DNA from: CAVZYN01 sp963779515
GTDB lineage: Bacteria; Pseudomonadota; Alphaproteobacteria; Rhizobiales; Hyphomicrobiaceae
NCBI GenBank assembly: GCA_963779515.1
Contig: CAVZYN010000005.1
Coordinates: 62,001-126,000 of the forward strand
Reading direction: 5' to 3'
Length of the DNA: 64,000 nucleotides
The notes beneath the pieces are model-generated. The model ran no database searches. It worked only from the letters and a program-made list of their open reading frames with translations, and was not told the DNA's origin. This document shows positions 9,027 to 16,720 of the stretch, in pieces; within the stretch, counting starts at the first letter, position 1; each line of letters opens with the position of its first letter. A program made the position numbers and the translations under genes.

Positions 9027-9767
9027 ATGACCGCTCCTCCCATCCTCTCCGTCACCGGCCTGCACAAGAGCTTCGGCAAAACCGAAGTCCTGCGCGGCAT
9101 CGATCTCGCTGTGGCAGAGCGCGAACTCGTCTTCGTCATCGGCCCGTCCGGCTCCGGCAAGAGCACGTTTCTGCGCTGCATCAACCGTCTCGAGGAACCA
9201 ACCGCTGGCCGCGTCACCTTCGACGGCGTCGAGGTCACCTCACCAAAATCCGACCTCAACACGCTCCGCCGCTCGATGGGCATGGTGTTCCAATCGTTCA
9301 ATCTCTATCCGCACATGACCGCGCTCGCCAACGTCACGCTCGCGCTCCGCAAGGTCCTCGGCAAATCCAAATCCGAAGCCGACGCGATCGGGCAAAGCGC
9401 ACTCGCCGACGTCGGCCTCGCCGACAAAGCCGCGAGCTATCCGAGCGCCCTCTCCGGCGGCCAGCAACAGCGCGTCGCCATCGCCCGCGCGCTCGCACTC
9501 GGCCCCAAGCTGATGCTGTTCGACGAGCCGACCTCCGCGCTCGATCCCGAGCTCGTTGGCTCCGTTCTCGCCGTCATGCGCGATCTGAAAAAGCGCGGCA
9601 TGACCATGCTCGTCGTCTCCCACGAAATGCGGTTCGCGCGCGACGCCGCCGACCGCATCATCTTCATGGATCACGGCGTCATCGTCGAACAAGGTCCGCC
9701 ATCGCAAATCTTCGGCGCCCCAAAAGAGACGCGAACGCGCGCCTTCGTGACGGAGCTGACGCGATGA
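9027..9767 (+). CDS. Amino-acid ABC transporter ATP-binding protein
   Basis: A 246-residue ATPase of the GlnQ/HisP class. The Walker A is GPSGSGKST, the Q-loop QSFNLYPHMTAL, the signature LSGGQQQRVAIARAL, the Walker B LMLFDEPTSALD and the switch VVSHEM. It would power uptake with the adjacent binding protein and permeases. The gap to the binding-protein gene is 76 bases. Confidence 0.95.
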   Translation: MTAPPILSVTGLHKSFGKTEVLRGIDLAVAERELVFVIGPSGSGKSTFLRCINRLEEPTAGRVTFDGVEVTSPKSDLNTLRRSMGMVFQSFNLYPHMTALANVTLALRKVLGKSKSEADAIGQSALADVGLADKAASYPSALSGGQQQRVAIARALALGPKLMLFDEPTSALDPELVGSVLAVMRDLKKRGMTMLVVSHEMRFARDAADRIIFMDHGVIVEQGPPSQIFGAPKETRTRAFVTELTR

Positions 9768-9963
9768 CGGCTCGGTCGCACATCGCGCCGAAAATGCGAT
9801 GCTGGGGTGGCGAATCTGGCGGAATCGGCGATGGGCTAACAAGTGCCTTCGCGATGGGCTCCCAACGACACCCAAAACGGCGTGCCGATCGACGGCGGCA
9901 CCCTGCTCTGGCGGCTTGCCCGGAGCGTGTCGGCCCCCCTCCACCACCATCCGGCCCCCCCTC

Positions 9964-10647
9964 ATGACCGGCTGGGAGCGCTTCCTCGACACCTTCTTCA
10001 AACCCGAAATGATCCAGCGCTATTGGCCGGACATCTTGAAGGGCGTCGCCGTCACCCTCCAGATCGCATCCGCCGTCGTGATCACCGGCCTCCTCCTCGG
10101 CCTCGCGCTCGCCTGCCTGCGCGCCTACCGCATCAAACCGCTCTCCGCCCTCATCGTCATCTTCGTCGATGTCTTCCGCGCGCTCCCGCCGCTGGTTGCG
10201 ATCCTGCTCATCTACTTCGGCTTGCCGAACGTCGGCATCAATCTGCCGAGCTTCGCCGTCCTCTGGCTCGTGCTCTCGTTCGTGCTCGCAGCCTTCGCCG
10301 AAGAAATTTTCTGGGCCGGCATCATCGCCACACCCAAAGGCCAATGGGAAGCTGCCCGCTCCACCGGCCTGACGTTTTCCCAAACGCTCTTCGACATCAT
10401 CTTGCCGCAGGCGATCCGCCTCGGCATCCCCCCGCTCACCAACCGCACCATCGCCATCACCAAGAACACCGCCCTCGGCACCGTCATCGGCGTCGGCGAA
10501 ATCCTCAATCAGGCGACCACCGCCCAATCCTTCACCGGCAATGCGACGCCCTTGATGATGGGCGCCATCGCCTACATCCTGCTCTTCATCCCCATCGTCA
10601 GCCTCGGCCGCTGGATCGAAACCCGCTTCGCCTGGAGGCGCGCCTGA
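9964..10647 (+). CDS. Amino-acid ABC transporter permease (first)
   Basis: A 227-residue inner-membrane permease of the HisM/GlnP type. It has about five transmembrane helices and a conserved EAA loop (GQWEAARSTGLTFSQTLFDI ILPQA) that docks onto the ATPase. The start at 9964 (MTGWERFLDTFF) is chosen because the open frame upstream of it, at 9768-9963, codes for nothing membrane-like. That 196-base stretch shows no recognisable feature. A B-family inverted pair separates this gene from the second permease. Confidence 0.9.
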   Translation: MTGWERFLDTFFKPEMIQRYWPDILKGVAVTLQIASAVVITGLLLGLALACLRAYRIKPLSALIVIFVDVFRALPPLVAILLIYFGLPNVGINLPSFAVLWLVLSFVLAAFAEEIFWAGIIATPKGQWEAARSTGLTFSQTLFDIILPQAIRLGIPPLTNRTIAITKNTALGTVIGVGEILNQATTAQSFTGNATPLMMGAIAYILLFIPIVSLGRWIETRFAWRRA

Positions 10648-10670
10648 TGCCCATCCCGCCAAACCCCCAC

Positions 10671-10820
10671 CGTCATCCCGGACCACCGCGCGCAGCGCGT
10701 GCAGATCCGGGACCCAGCGCAAAAAGTGCCGAAGGCACAATACTTCGTGTCTTCGATGAGTCTCACGCCGGGTCCCGGCTCTCGTCGCCGCTGAAACGCG
10801 GCTCCTCGGCCAGGATGACG
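10671..10820 (+). repeat. B-family inverted pair (B1) between two permease genes
   Basis: The left half starts CGTCATCCCGGAC and contains a hairpin (CGCGC-GCA-GCGCG inside CCGGA/TCCGG), then GGGACCCAGCGCAAAAAG. The right half is an inverted relative, with GCCGGGTCCCGGC and ending CCAGGATGACG at 10810-10820. The ends form an 11-base nearly perfect inverted repeat, so the whole segment could fold into a long cruciform. It interrupts an ABC operon. Confidence 0.85.
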
Positions 10821-10849
10821 GAGTGGATCGAGTTCACTCGGAACATGCG

Positions 10850-11515
10850 ATGGACCTGATCCTCCAGCAGTTCTTCAATCTCGAGATCATGGGCAAGGTC
10901 GCGCCACTCCTGCTCCGCGGCCTGTGGACCACGCTCCAACTCTGCCTGCTCGTCATCCCCCTCGGCTTGATCGGCGGCCTGCTCGCAGCCCTCCTCACGC
11001 TCTCGCCCCGCCGCGCCGTCCGCTGGACCACCGCGATCCTCGTCGATCTCTTCCGCGCCGCCCCGCCGCTCGTGCTGTTGATCCTGCTCTACTCCGGCCT
11101 CCCCTTCGCCGGCATCAATCTGACGCCCATCACGGCCGTCTGCCTCGCCTTCTTCCTCAACACCTCGAGCTACTACGGCGAGATCTACCGTGCCGGCATC
11201 GAGAGCGTCGGCACCGGCCAGTGGGAAGCCGCCCGCTCCACCGGCCTCAGCTCGACCCAAACCCTCGTCAACGTCGTCTTGCCCCAAGCCGTCCGCAACG
11301 TCCTGCCCGATCTCGTCTCCAACACCATCGAGGTGGTGAAACTCACCTCCATCGCGAGCGTCGTCTCCTTCCCCGAGCTGCTCTACTCCGCCGACATGGC
11401 CCGCTCGCTCACCTTCAACTCGTCGCCCGTCGTCCTCGCCGCGATCATGTACCTCGCGATCCTGTGGCCCTGCGTCCGCCTCGTCAGCCGCCTCGAACGC
11501 CGCGTCGCCTCCTAG
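10850..11515 (+). CDS. Amino-acid ABC transporter permease (second)
   Basis: A 221-residue permease with the same architecture as the first: five helices and an EAA loop (GQWEAARSTGLSSTQTLVNV VLPQA). Two unlike permeases forming a heterodimer are usual in polar amino-acid importers. The start at 10850 (MDLILQQFFNLEIMGK) is preferred over a start nine codons upstream, which would fall in the end of the repeat. A family A repeat begins directly after the stop codon. Confidence 0.9.
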   Translation: MDLILQQFFNLEIMGKVAPLLLRGLWTTLQLCLLVIPLGLIGGLLAALLTLSPRRAVRWTTAILVDLFRAAPPLVLLILLYSGLPFAGINLTPITAVCLAFFLNTSSYYGEIYRAGIESVGTGQWEAARSTGLSSTQTLVNVVLPQAVRNVLPDLVSNTIEVVKLTSIASVVSFPELLYSADMARSLTFNSSPVVLAAIMYLAILWPCVRLVSRLERRVAS

Positions 11516-11516
11516 G

Positions 11517-11602
11517 CCCTCTCCCCATAGTGCACTTCATGGGGAGAGGGGCGCCACCCTATGCGCCAAGCCCAACCCAGTGCGCCGGTGAGGGGCAGCC
11601 AA
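11517..11602 (+). repeat. A-family repeat, long form (A1)
   Basis: It begins 2 bases after the permease stop. Stem one is CTCTCCCC/GGGGAGAG around a TAGTGCACTTCA-type loop. A GCGCC-rich second hairpin follows, then the conserved GGTGAGGGGCAGCCA end. It closely resembles the copy at 12267-12351. Confidence 0.85.
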
Positions 11603-11677
11603 GAGCTCCGCTCTGTCGTCACGGGGAGATGGTGAGGGTGGGGCAGCCCAGCATGCGAGCGACGTCGAGCGCGCACA

Positions 11678-12178
11678 TCATCCAACCGCGACTTTTGGCG
11701 GACCCTCGACCGTCGCTGTCTCACGCGGCACGATCTTCCGAACAAGCTCGCCCAGCGCCGGACTGAAAAACGCCTGATGCGCCTCGAACCAATCTCGCCA
11801 TCCGCCGTGCCGCAGGCGCGCCGCGAACGCAGCCTGATAGCCGATCCACAGATCGCTCTCGAGTGTGCCGACGCGAAACTGATAATAGAGACTGTCGAAC
11901 TGCCGGATCGCGCACAGCATGTAGTTGTCCCAGCGTAGCGCCTCCGCCGGCGACAACGACTTTGGATCTTGATGCGCGCGCAGCTGCAGGTCGCCGGCCT
12001 CCACGCTGCTGTAGAACGGGCTCAATATGGCAATGGAATTTTCGACATCGCCCTGGTACGTCGCAACGCACAAGGCTTGCGTACTCTGCTTGAGCTGGCG
12101 TGCGAGATACAAGATCGACGCAATCTGCCCGACGGCAGCCGCAACCGACACATAGGCAGACAGAATAACGGGATCCAT
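11678..12178 (-). CDS. Hypothetical membrane-anchored protein
   Basis: A 166-residue protein with one N-terminal helix (VILSAYVSVAAAVGQIASIL) and a mostly helical cytoplasmic remainder containing a central DNYMLCAIRQFDSLYYQF segment. This N-terminal-anchor pattern is seen in many uncharacterised proteobacterial proteins; I cannot assign a role. The start at 12178 (MDPVILSAY) is chosen because the frame upstream runs into an A-family repeat. Confidence 0.65.
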   Translation of the reverse strand: MDPVILSAYVSVAAAVGQIASILYLARQLKQSTQALCVATYQGDVENSIAILSPFYSSVEAGDLQLRAHQDPKSLSPAEALRWDNYMLCAIRQFDSLYYQFRVGTLESDLWIGYQAAFAARLRHGGWRDWFEAHQAFFSPALGELVRKIVPRETATVEGPPKVAVG

Positions 12179-12266
12179 GGCGCTGTTCCAAGTTCGGGTT
12201 GGCAACTCTCGATCACCAACCCTACAGCGGCCACCGACAATCGGTCCACGCCACGCACCGCCTCCG

Positions 12267-12351
12267 CCCTCTCCCCATAGTGCACTACAATGGGGAGAGG
12301 GGCGCCACCCAGCGCGCCACGCCCAACCCAGTGCCCCGGTGAGGGGCAGCC
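12267..12351 (+). repeat. A-family repeat, long form (A2)
   Basis: Near-identical to A1: the CTCTCCCC-TAGTGCACTACAAT-GGGGAGAG stem, a GCGCC hairpin, and a GGTGAGGGGCAGCCA end. It lies between divergent genes here (hypothetical leftward, carbamoylase rightward), so it is not a 3' UTR element of either. Confidence 0.85.
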
Positions 12352-12443
12352 ACACCCACCGCTGTCATCTCTCGCCCCTTCCTTGACCTTCAATTCAAGT
12401 CCTGATGTTCTCGCCCCGCCGCCACCACCCACCCGGACTCCCC

Positions 12444-13373
12444 ATGCCCCGCCTCATCACCGTCGCCGCCGCCCAGCTCGGCCCCATCCAGAAATCCGAC
12501 AGCCGCGAGGCCGTCGTCGCCCGCATGCTCACACTGATGGACGCCGCCCACGCCCGCGGCGCCGACCTCATCGTCTATCCCGAACTCGCGCTCACGACCT
12601 TTTTCCCGCGCTGGTATCACGAGGCCCGCGCCGACGCCGATCATTGGTTCGAAACGGAGATGCCCTCCGCCGCCACGCAGCCCTTGTTCGAGCGCGCGAA
12701 ATCCCACAACATGGCCATGACCCTCGGCTACGCCGAACTCACCCCCGGCGGCCACCACTTCAATTCCTCGATCCTCGTCGACCAATCCGGCGCCATCGTT
12801 GGCAAGTATCGCAAAGTGCACCTCCCCGGCCACGCCGAGTTCGATCCCAAACGCACCCACCAGCATCTCGAAAAGCGCTACTTCGAACCCGGCGACCTCG
12901 GCTTCCCCGTTTGGCGCACGCTCGGCGGCATCTTCGGCATGTGCATTTGCAATGACCGCCGCTGGCCCGAGGTCTATCGCGTCATGGGCCTGCAAGGCGT
13001 CGAGATGATCACCCTCGGCTTCAACACGCCCTCGCTCAACTCCCAAGACAACAACGAAGGCCCCGAGAAACGCATCTTCCACCACAAGCTCTCGCTGCAA
13101 GCCGGCGCCTATCAGAATTCCACCTGGGTTGTCGCGGTCGCCAAAGCTGGCGTCGAGGACGGCCACCCGATGTTCGGCTGCAGCGTCATCGTCGCCCCCG
13201 ACGGCACAATCGTCGCCGAAACCAAATCCGAGGACGACGAACTCATCGTCCACGCCTGCGATCTCGACGCGACCCGCTTCGGCAAAGCCACGATCTTCGA
13301 CTTCGCCCGCCACCGCCGCCCCGAGCACTACACCCGCATCACCACCCAAACCGGCGTCACCCTCCCCGACTAG
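12444..13373 (+). CDS. N-carbamoyl-D-amino-acid hydrolase (nitrilase superfamily)
   Basis: A 309-residue carbon-nitrogen hydrolase. The catalytic triad is visible: Glu47 in VYPELAL, Lys124 in KYRKVHLPG, and Cys169 in CICNDRRWPEVYRVMGLQG. The CNDRRWPE-RVMGL-G context and the later FHHKLSLQAGAYQN closely match Agrobacterium-type D-carbamoylases, which convert N-carbamoyl-D-amino acids to D-amino acids, CO2 and ammonia. These enzymes usually act after a hydantoinase, but none is visible here. The amino-acid importer just upstream could supply substrate; that link is inference. Confidence 0.88.
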   Translation: MPRLITVAAAQLGPIQKSDSREAVVARMLTLMDAAHARGADLIVYPELALTTFFPRWYHEARADADHWFETEMPSAATQPLFERAKSHNMAMTLGYAELTPGGHHFNSSILVDQSGAIVGKYRKVHLPGHAEFDPKRTHQHLEKRYFEPGDLGFPVWRTLGGIFGMCICNDRRWPEVYRVMGLQGVEMITLGFNTPSLNSQDNNEGPEKRIFHHKLSLQAGAYQNSTWVVAVAKAGVEDGHPMFGCSVIVAPDGTIVAETKSEDDELIVHACDLDATRFGKATIFDFARHRRPEHYTRITTQTGVTLPD

Positions 13374-13380
13374 ATTTCTT

Positions 13381-13423
13381 CCCTCTCCCTCTGGGAGAGG
13401 GTGCCCGAAGGGCGGGTGAGGGC
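13381..13423 (+). repeat. A-family repeat, short form (A3)
   Basis: Eight bases after the carbamoylase stop. Stem one is CCTCTCCC-TCT-GGGAGAGG, stem two GCCC-GAA-GGGC, then GGGTGAGGG. Confidence 0.85.
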
Positions 13424-13513
13424 CTTGCCACGGACACAGAACTCGAGAAATCGTCCCCCAGCGCTTTCTATCTAAACCACAGTCCAAACTCACACCCCAA
13501 AAAGGCCCCGCCC

Positions 13514-13903
13514 ATGCCCCTCCCCGTCACCGCGCTCTACGCAGCCCTTCTCGCACTCGTCGGCATCGTCCTCGCCGGCTTCGTCGGCCGCGCTCGCGTG
13601 GCCGCCGACGTTTCCCTCGGCGACGGCGGCAAACCCGCGCTGATCGAGGCCATGCGCCGCCACGCCAACTTCGCCGAATTCGTGCCGCTGTTCCTCGTCC
13701 TGCTCGCCATCGTCGAGCTCAACGGCGCCGCGAAATGGTGGCTGCACACGCTCGGCGCCGTGATGGTCATCAGCCGCATCATTCATCCGTTCGGCCTGCG
13801 CTACGATCGCATGAACACGCCGCAGCGCATGGTCGGCATCATCGGCACCTTCGCCACCACCGTCGCCGTCAGCATCACCGCCCTCTCCCAAGTCCTCCGC
13901 TAG
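13514..13903 (+). CDS. MAPEG family membrane protein
   Basis: A 129-residue, four-helix membrane protein of the MAPEG family (membrane-associated proteins in eicosanoid and glutathione metabolism). The pattern is recognisable: VGIVLAGFVGRARV, then AMRRHANFAEFVPLFLVLLA (containing the E/N-rich helix-two motif of glutathione-binding members), HTLGAVMVISRIIH and a final helix. Bacterial members are of unclear function; some are glutathione transferases or peroxidases. Three further GST genes of the soluble type occur in the window but are not adjacent. Confidence 0.85.
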   Translation: MPLPVTALYAALLALVGIVLAGFVGRARVAADVSLGDGGKPALIEAMRRHANFAEFVPLFLVLLAIVELNGAAKWWLHTLGAVMVISRIIHPFGLRYDRMNTPQRMVGIIGTFATTVAVSITALSQVLR

Positions 13904-13918
13904 AGTTCCCCAGACCTC

Positions 13919-13986
13919 CGTCATCCCGGACGGCGCCCTTCGCGCCGATCCGGGACCCAGCACAAAAAGCGCCGAAGGCACAACAC
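13919..13986 (+). repeat. B-family repeat (B2)
   Basis: CGTCATCCCGGA, inner stem GGCGC/GCGCC, closing TCCGGG, then ACCCAGCACAAAAAGCGCCGAAGGCACAACAC. It lies between the MAPEG stop and the flavin reductase start, leaving almost no other intergenic sequence. Confidence 0.85.
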
Positions 13987-13990
13987 ACCC

Positions 13991-14632
13991 ATGACCCACG
14001 CGTTCTACGATCTCTCGAAACTCACCACCCACATCAACTACAAGCTGATCTGCGGCATCGTCGTGCCGCGCCCGATCGCCCTCGTCACCTCGATCGACGA
14101 CGCCGGCCGCGTCAACGCCGCGCCCTTCAGCTTCTTCAACGCCTTCTCCGATGATCCCGTGCAGATCGCGCTCGGCCTCCAGCACAAGGCCGACGGCACG
14201 CCGAAGGACACGACCCGCAATCTCGCCAACGCGACGCACTTCTGCGTCAACATGGTGGACGACGGCCTCGCCGAAATCATGGGTCAGACCGCCACCGACT
14301 TCCCCCCCGACGTCAGCGAAATCGAAGCCCTTGGCGTCGCAACCAATCCCGGCGTCAAAACACCGGTGCCGTGGATCGCCGCCGCCCCGTTCGCGCTCGA
14401 ATGCAAGAAAGTCGTCTCGCTCGCCTTCTCCAACACCCGCGAAATGCTGATCGCCGAGGTGCTCGCCATCCACGCCCGCGACGGCCTCACCGATCCGAAG
14501 ACGCACTACACCGACACCAGCAAATACCGCCCCATCGGCCGCCTCGCCGGCGTCAGCTACTGCCGCCAAGGCGCCGTCTTCGACCTCCCCCGCCTCAGCT
14601 ACGCCGACTGGAAAGCCGGTAAACGCAAATAA
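13991..14632 (+). CDS. Flavin reductase family protein (FMN-binding split barrel)
   Basis: A 213-residue protein of the flavin reductase-like split-barrel family. The N-terminal block YKLICGIVVPRPIALVTSID and the following NAAPFSFFNAFSDDPVQIAL form the FMN phosphate and isoalloxazine pocket typical of this group. Members bind FMN and transfer electrons from NAD(P)H, or are orphan flavoproteins. Its last codons, from GACCTCCCCCGC onward, are repeated 248 bases downstream (see 14829-14881). Confidence 0.87.
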   Translation: MTHAFYDLSKLTTHINYKLICGIVVPRPIALVTSIDDAGRVNAAPFSFFNAFSDDPVQIALGLQHKADGTPKDTTRNLANATHFCVNMVDDGLAEIMGQTATDFPPDVSEIEALGVATNPGVKTPVPWIAAAPFALECKKVVSLAFSNTREMLIAEVLAIHARDGLTDPKTHYTDTSKYRPIGRLAGVSYCRQGAVFDLPRLSYADWKAGKRK

Positions 14633-14647
14633 CCCTCACTTCTTCTC

Positions 14648-14700
14648 TTCTCCCCGCGCGCGGGGAGAAGATGCCCGAAGGGCAGATGAGGGGCAGCCAC
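14648..14700 (+). repeat. A-family repeat (A4)
   Basis: Stem one TTCTCCCC-GCGC-GGGGAGAA, stem two TGCCC-GAA-GGGCA, tail GATGAGGGGCAGCCAC. It starts 16 bases after the flavin reductase stop. Confidence 0.85.
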
Positions 14701-14828
14701 TTGCTCAGCGCTGCCGTCGGGATTGGCGGGAATATGCCGTCGCAAACGTAGCTCGCGCGAACCCACATAAAGCGACGCTTATGACCTCGGCCAGACGTCG
14801 ACGCTGTCAAATCAAACGCGGGTTCCCT

Positions 14829-14881
14829 CGACCTCCCCCGCATCAGCTACGCCGACTGGAAATCCGCACCCGCAAATGACC
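14829..14881 (+). pseudogene. Duplicated 3' tail of the flavin reductase gene
   Basis: About 53 bases match the last codons of the flavin reductase gene (14581-14634), with a few substitutions near the end. CGACCTCCCCCGC, CAGCTACGCCGACTGGAAA and CGCAAAT are shared. The copy has no upstream gene body and is followed, like the original, by an A-family repeat. It is a remnant of a tail-plus-repeat duplication. Confidence 0.8.
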
Positions 14882-14885
14882 CTTC

Positions 14886-14932
14886 TCTCCTCTCCCTCTG
14901 GGAGAGAATGCCGCGACGCGACAGGTGACCTT
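14886..14932 (+). repeat. A-family repeat (A5), degenerate
   Basis: The stem CTCTCCC-TCT-GGGAGAG is intact. The second hairpin is decayed (GCCGCGACGCGACAGG) and the end is shortened to GGTGACC. Confidence 0.7.
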
Positions 14933-14940
14933 CACGCCCC

Positions 14941-15291
14941 CATGAACGGCATATCCGTATCGCCCGGCCTCACGCCGAACTGCGTCAGCAGGCAATGCAC
15001 CTGCCCGCGATGATGCATCATTCTCCCTCTTCCTTCTCCCTTGGGGAGAAGGTGCCCCGAAGGGGCGGATGAGGGGGCCTTTGCGACAGCCGGAATCGTT
15101 CGACGCTCACATCCCCATGAACGGCATATCCGTATCGCCCGGCCTCACGCCGAACTGCGTCAGCAGGCAATGCACCTGCCCGCGATGATGCGGCATTCTC
15201 CCTCTTCCTTCTCCCCTTGGGGAGAAGGTGCCCCGAAGGGGCGGATGAGGGGGCCTTCGCGACAGCCGGAATCGTTCGACGCTCACATCCC
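14941..15291 (+). repeat. Two extra copies of the dinB 3' tail plus A elements (175-176 bp tandem units)
   Basis: The unit starting CATGAACGGCATATCCGTAT occurs at 14941, 15116 and 15292. The third is the real 3' end of the dinB gene (antisense to the plus strand). Units 1 and 2 contain about 75 bases of that coding tail followed by an A-family element (15032-15080 and 15207-15256) and a 30-base spacer (GCGACAGCCGGAATCGTTCG and flanks). The units are almost identical; the main differences are a one-base length change and a base or two after the tail. No other coding content is seen in 14633-15282. Confidence 0.9.
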
Positions 15292-15786
15292 CATGAACGG
15301 CATATCCGTATCGCCCGGCCTCACGCCGAACTGCGTCAGCAGGCAATGCACCTGCCCGCGATGATGCGTCTGATGATTGAAGAAGTGCGTGACGAGCTCC
15401 CACTTCGGCTTCGTCACATTACGCTTCATGGCGCCCGAAAACCACGTGAGATCACCCTCGAGCCACGCCGGATCCAGCCCATCCACCCAATCGATGATCA
15501 CCTGATCGAACGTCGCGCGCTCGCGGCGCAGATCCGCCCAATCCGCGATCGCCGTCACACTCTCCGCGATCGTCTTGGCCTTCGGTGCCGGCGTCGCCGC
15601 GAACCGGTGCATCCAGATCTGATCGCCGAACACGAGATGGCACAGCGTTCCATGAATGGACCCAAAAAACGCGCCGCGATTTTCCTTCCGCTGCGCATCA
15701 GTCAGCGTCTCCGCCGCCCCATAAATGTTCCCATTCTGCCAGCGATTGTAACGCGCCATCAGCTGCGCATGCGCCGGTGTAATCAT
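15283..15786 (-). CDS. DinB family protein
   Basis: A 167-residue four-helix-bundle protein of the DinB/YfiT type. His residues expected to bind a divalent metal appear in GSIHGTLCHLVFGDQ and NHQTHHRGQVH. The family includes damage-inducible proteins and thiol-dependent transferases; the substrate is unknown. The C-terminal segment GVRPGDTDMPFMGM is the part whose DNA is repeated twice downstream. The gene lies 14 bases beyond hicA in the same direction, so it could be the last gene of an ndk-hicB-hicA-dinB transcript. Confidence 0.88.
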   Translation of the reverse strand: MITPAHAQLMARYNRWQNGNIYGAAETLTDAQRKENRGAFFGSIHGTLCHLVFGDQIWMHRFAATPAPKAKTIAESVTAIADWADLRRERATFDQVIIDWVDGLDPAWLEGDLTWFSGAMKRNVTKPKWELVTHFFNHQTHHRGQVHCLLTQFGVRPGDTDMPFMGM

Positions 15787-15800
15787 CGCGAACCCTTGAA

Positions 15801-16031
15801 TTACAGCAAGTCGTGAAGCGCCTGCTCACTCATCGACACGTCCGATAGAATCTTCTTGAAGGTCCCGCGCTTCAGATCTTCGCTGCCATGAACCGGAACT
15901 ATCGTCCTCCGCGACCGATCCGATACATGATGCATGATATGATGCGAACCGCAAATCCGGACCACACGAAATCCTGCTCGTTCGAGGGCCTTGACCATTT
16001 GCCGGCCGGTGACCGCCGGCATATTGCTCAT
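15801..16031 (-). CDS. hicA: HicA toxin (type II toxin-antitoxin)
   Basis: A 76-residue HicA/YcfA-like mRNA interferase with a double-stranded-RNA-binding fold. GRQMVKALERAGFRVVRICG and the following GSHHIM carry the catalytic-histidine region, and VPVHGSEDLKRGTFKKIL completes the domain. Family members cleave mRNA in a ribosome-independent manner. Its start overlaps the hicB stop by 4 bases. The antitoxin gene comes first, the reverse of the classical E. coli order but common in other groups. Confidence 0.92.
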   Translation of the reverse strand: MSNMPAVTGRQMVKALERAGFRVVRICGSHHIMHHVSDRSRRTIVPVHGSEDLKRGTFKKILSDVSMSEQALHDLL

Positions 16032-16267
16032 TCGGCGGCCTCGACGACCACCGTATCAAGTTGCAGGTCACCGGCCGGTATGGCATCGCCATCCGCAAGG
16101 CGTTGTTCGATGGCAAGCTCGATCGCCTCCACAACCCGCTCCAGCGCCTGCGCGCGATCCTTGCCCTGCGTATTCACTTCAGGCAGCGCTGGTACTTGGA
16201 CGCTAAACCCGCCCTCCTCCTCCGGTACCAGTACCACCGAAAACGTGCGCTTCTTTGTCATTGGCAT
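16028..16267 (-). CDS. hicB: HicB-like antitoxin
   Basis: A 79-residue protein with the partial RNase-H-like HicB fold (FSVVLVPEEEGGFSVQVPAL followed by PEVNTQGKDRAQALERVVEA). It lacks the C-terminal DNA-binding domain of longer HicB proteins. It should neutralise HicA by direct binding; autoregulation may be weak or supplied otherwise. It begins 30 bases after the ndk stop, with little room for a separate promoter. Confidence 0.9.
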   Translation of the reverse strand: MPMTKKRTFSVVLVPEEEGGFSVQVPALPEVNTQGKDRAQALERVVEAIELAIEQRLADGDAIPAGDLQLDTVVVEAAE

Positions 16268-16297
16268 CTCCTGGCTGCCAATCTAGCGCCAACAACC

Positions 16298-16720
16298 TCA
16301 CCCAACAATCTCATCCAACCTGAAGTTCAGCGCGATCTCGCGCTCCGCGCTCGCTGGGCTATCCGAACCGTGGCTCGAATTCTCGCCCTTCGACACCGCG
16401 AACAGCTTTCGGATCGTGCCATCCTTCGCTTCCTTCGGATCGGTCGCGCCCATCACATCGCGATACTTGGCAATTGCGCCTTCGCCTTCCAGCACCTGCA
16501 TGACAATCGGCCCCGACGTCATGAACTTGCAAAGCTCGCCAAAGAACGGCCGCGCCTTGTGCTCTTCGTAAAACTTCTCCGCTTGGGCCGCAGTCCAGCG
16601 CACGCGCTTCTGCGCAACGATCCGCAATCCAGCCTTTTCGATCACGGCATTGATCGCCCCGGTCAGGTTGCGGGCGGTGGCGTCGGGCTTCAAAATAGAA
16701 AACGTGCGTTCAATGGCCAT
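16298..16720 (-). CDS. ndk: Nucleoside diphosphate kinase
   Basis: A 140-residue cytoplasmic enzyme that equalises NTP/NDP pools by a phospho-histidine mechanism. MAIERTFSILKPDATARNL is the family N-terminus, and the active-site His117 lies in GENSSHGSDS. The length is normal. It reads leftward and is followed closely by hicBA. Confidence 0.97.
   Translation of the reverse strand: MAIERTFSILKPDATARNLTGAINAVIEKAGLRIVAQKRVRWTAAQAEKFYEEHKARPFFGELCKFMTSGPIVMQVLEGEGAIAKYRDVMGATDPKEAKDGTIRKLFAVSKGENSSHGSDSPASAEREIALNFRLDEIVG

Noticed and set aside
14941..15367. Three evenly spaced repeats that could suggest a CRISPR array
   Set aside because: The period is 175-176 bases, the spacers are themselves identical, the repeat is coding sequence of dinB, and there are no cas genes.
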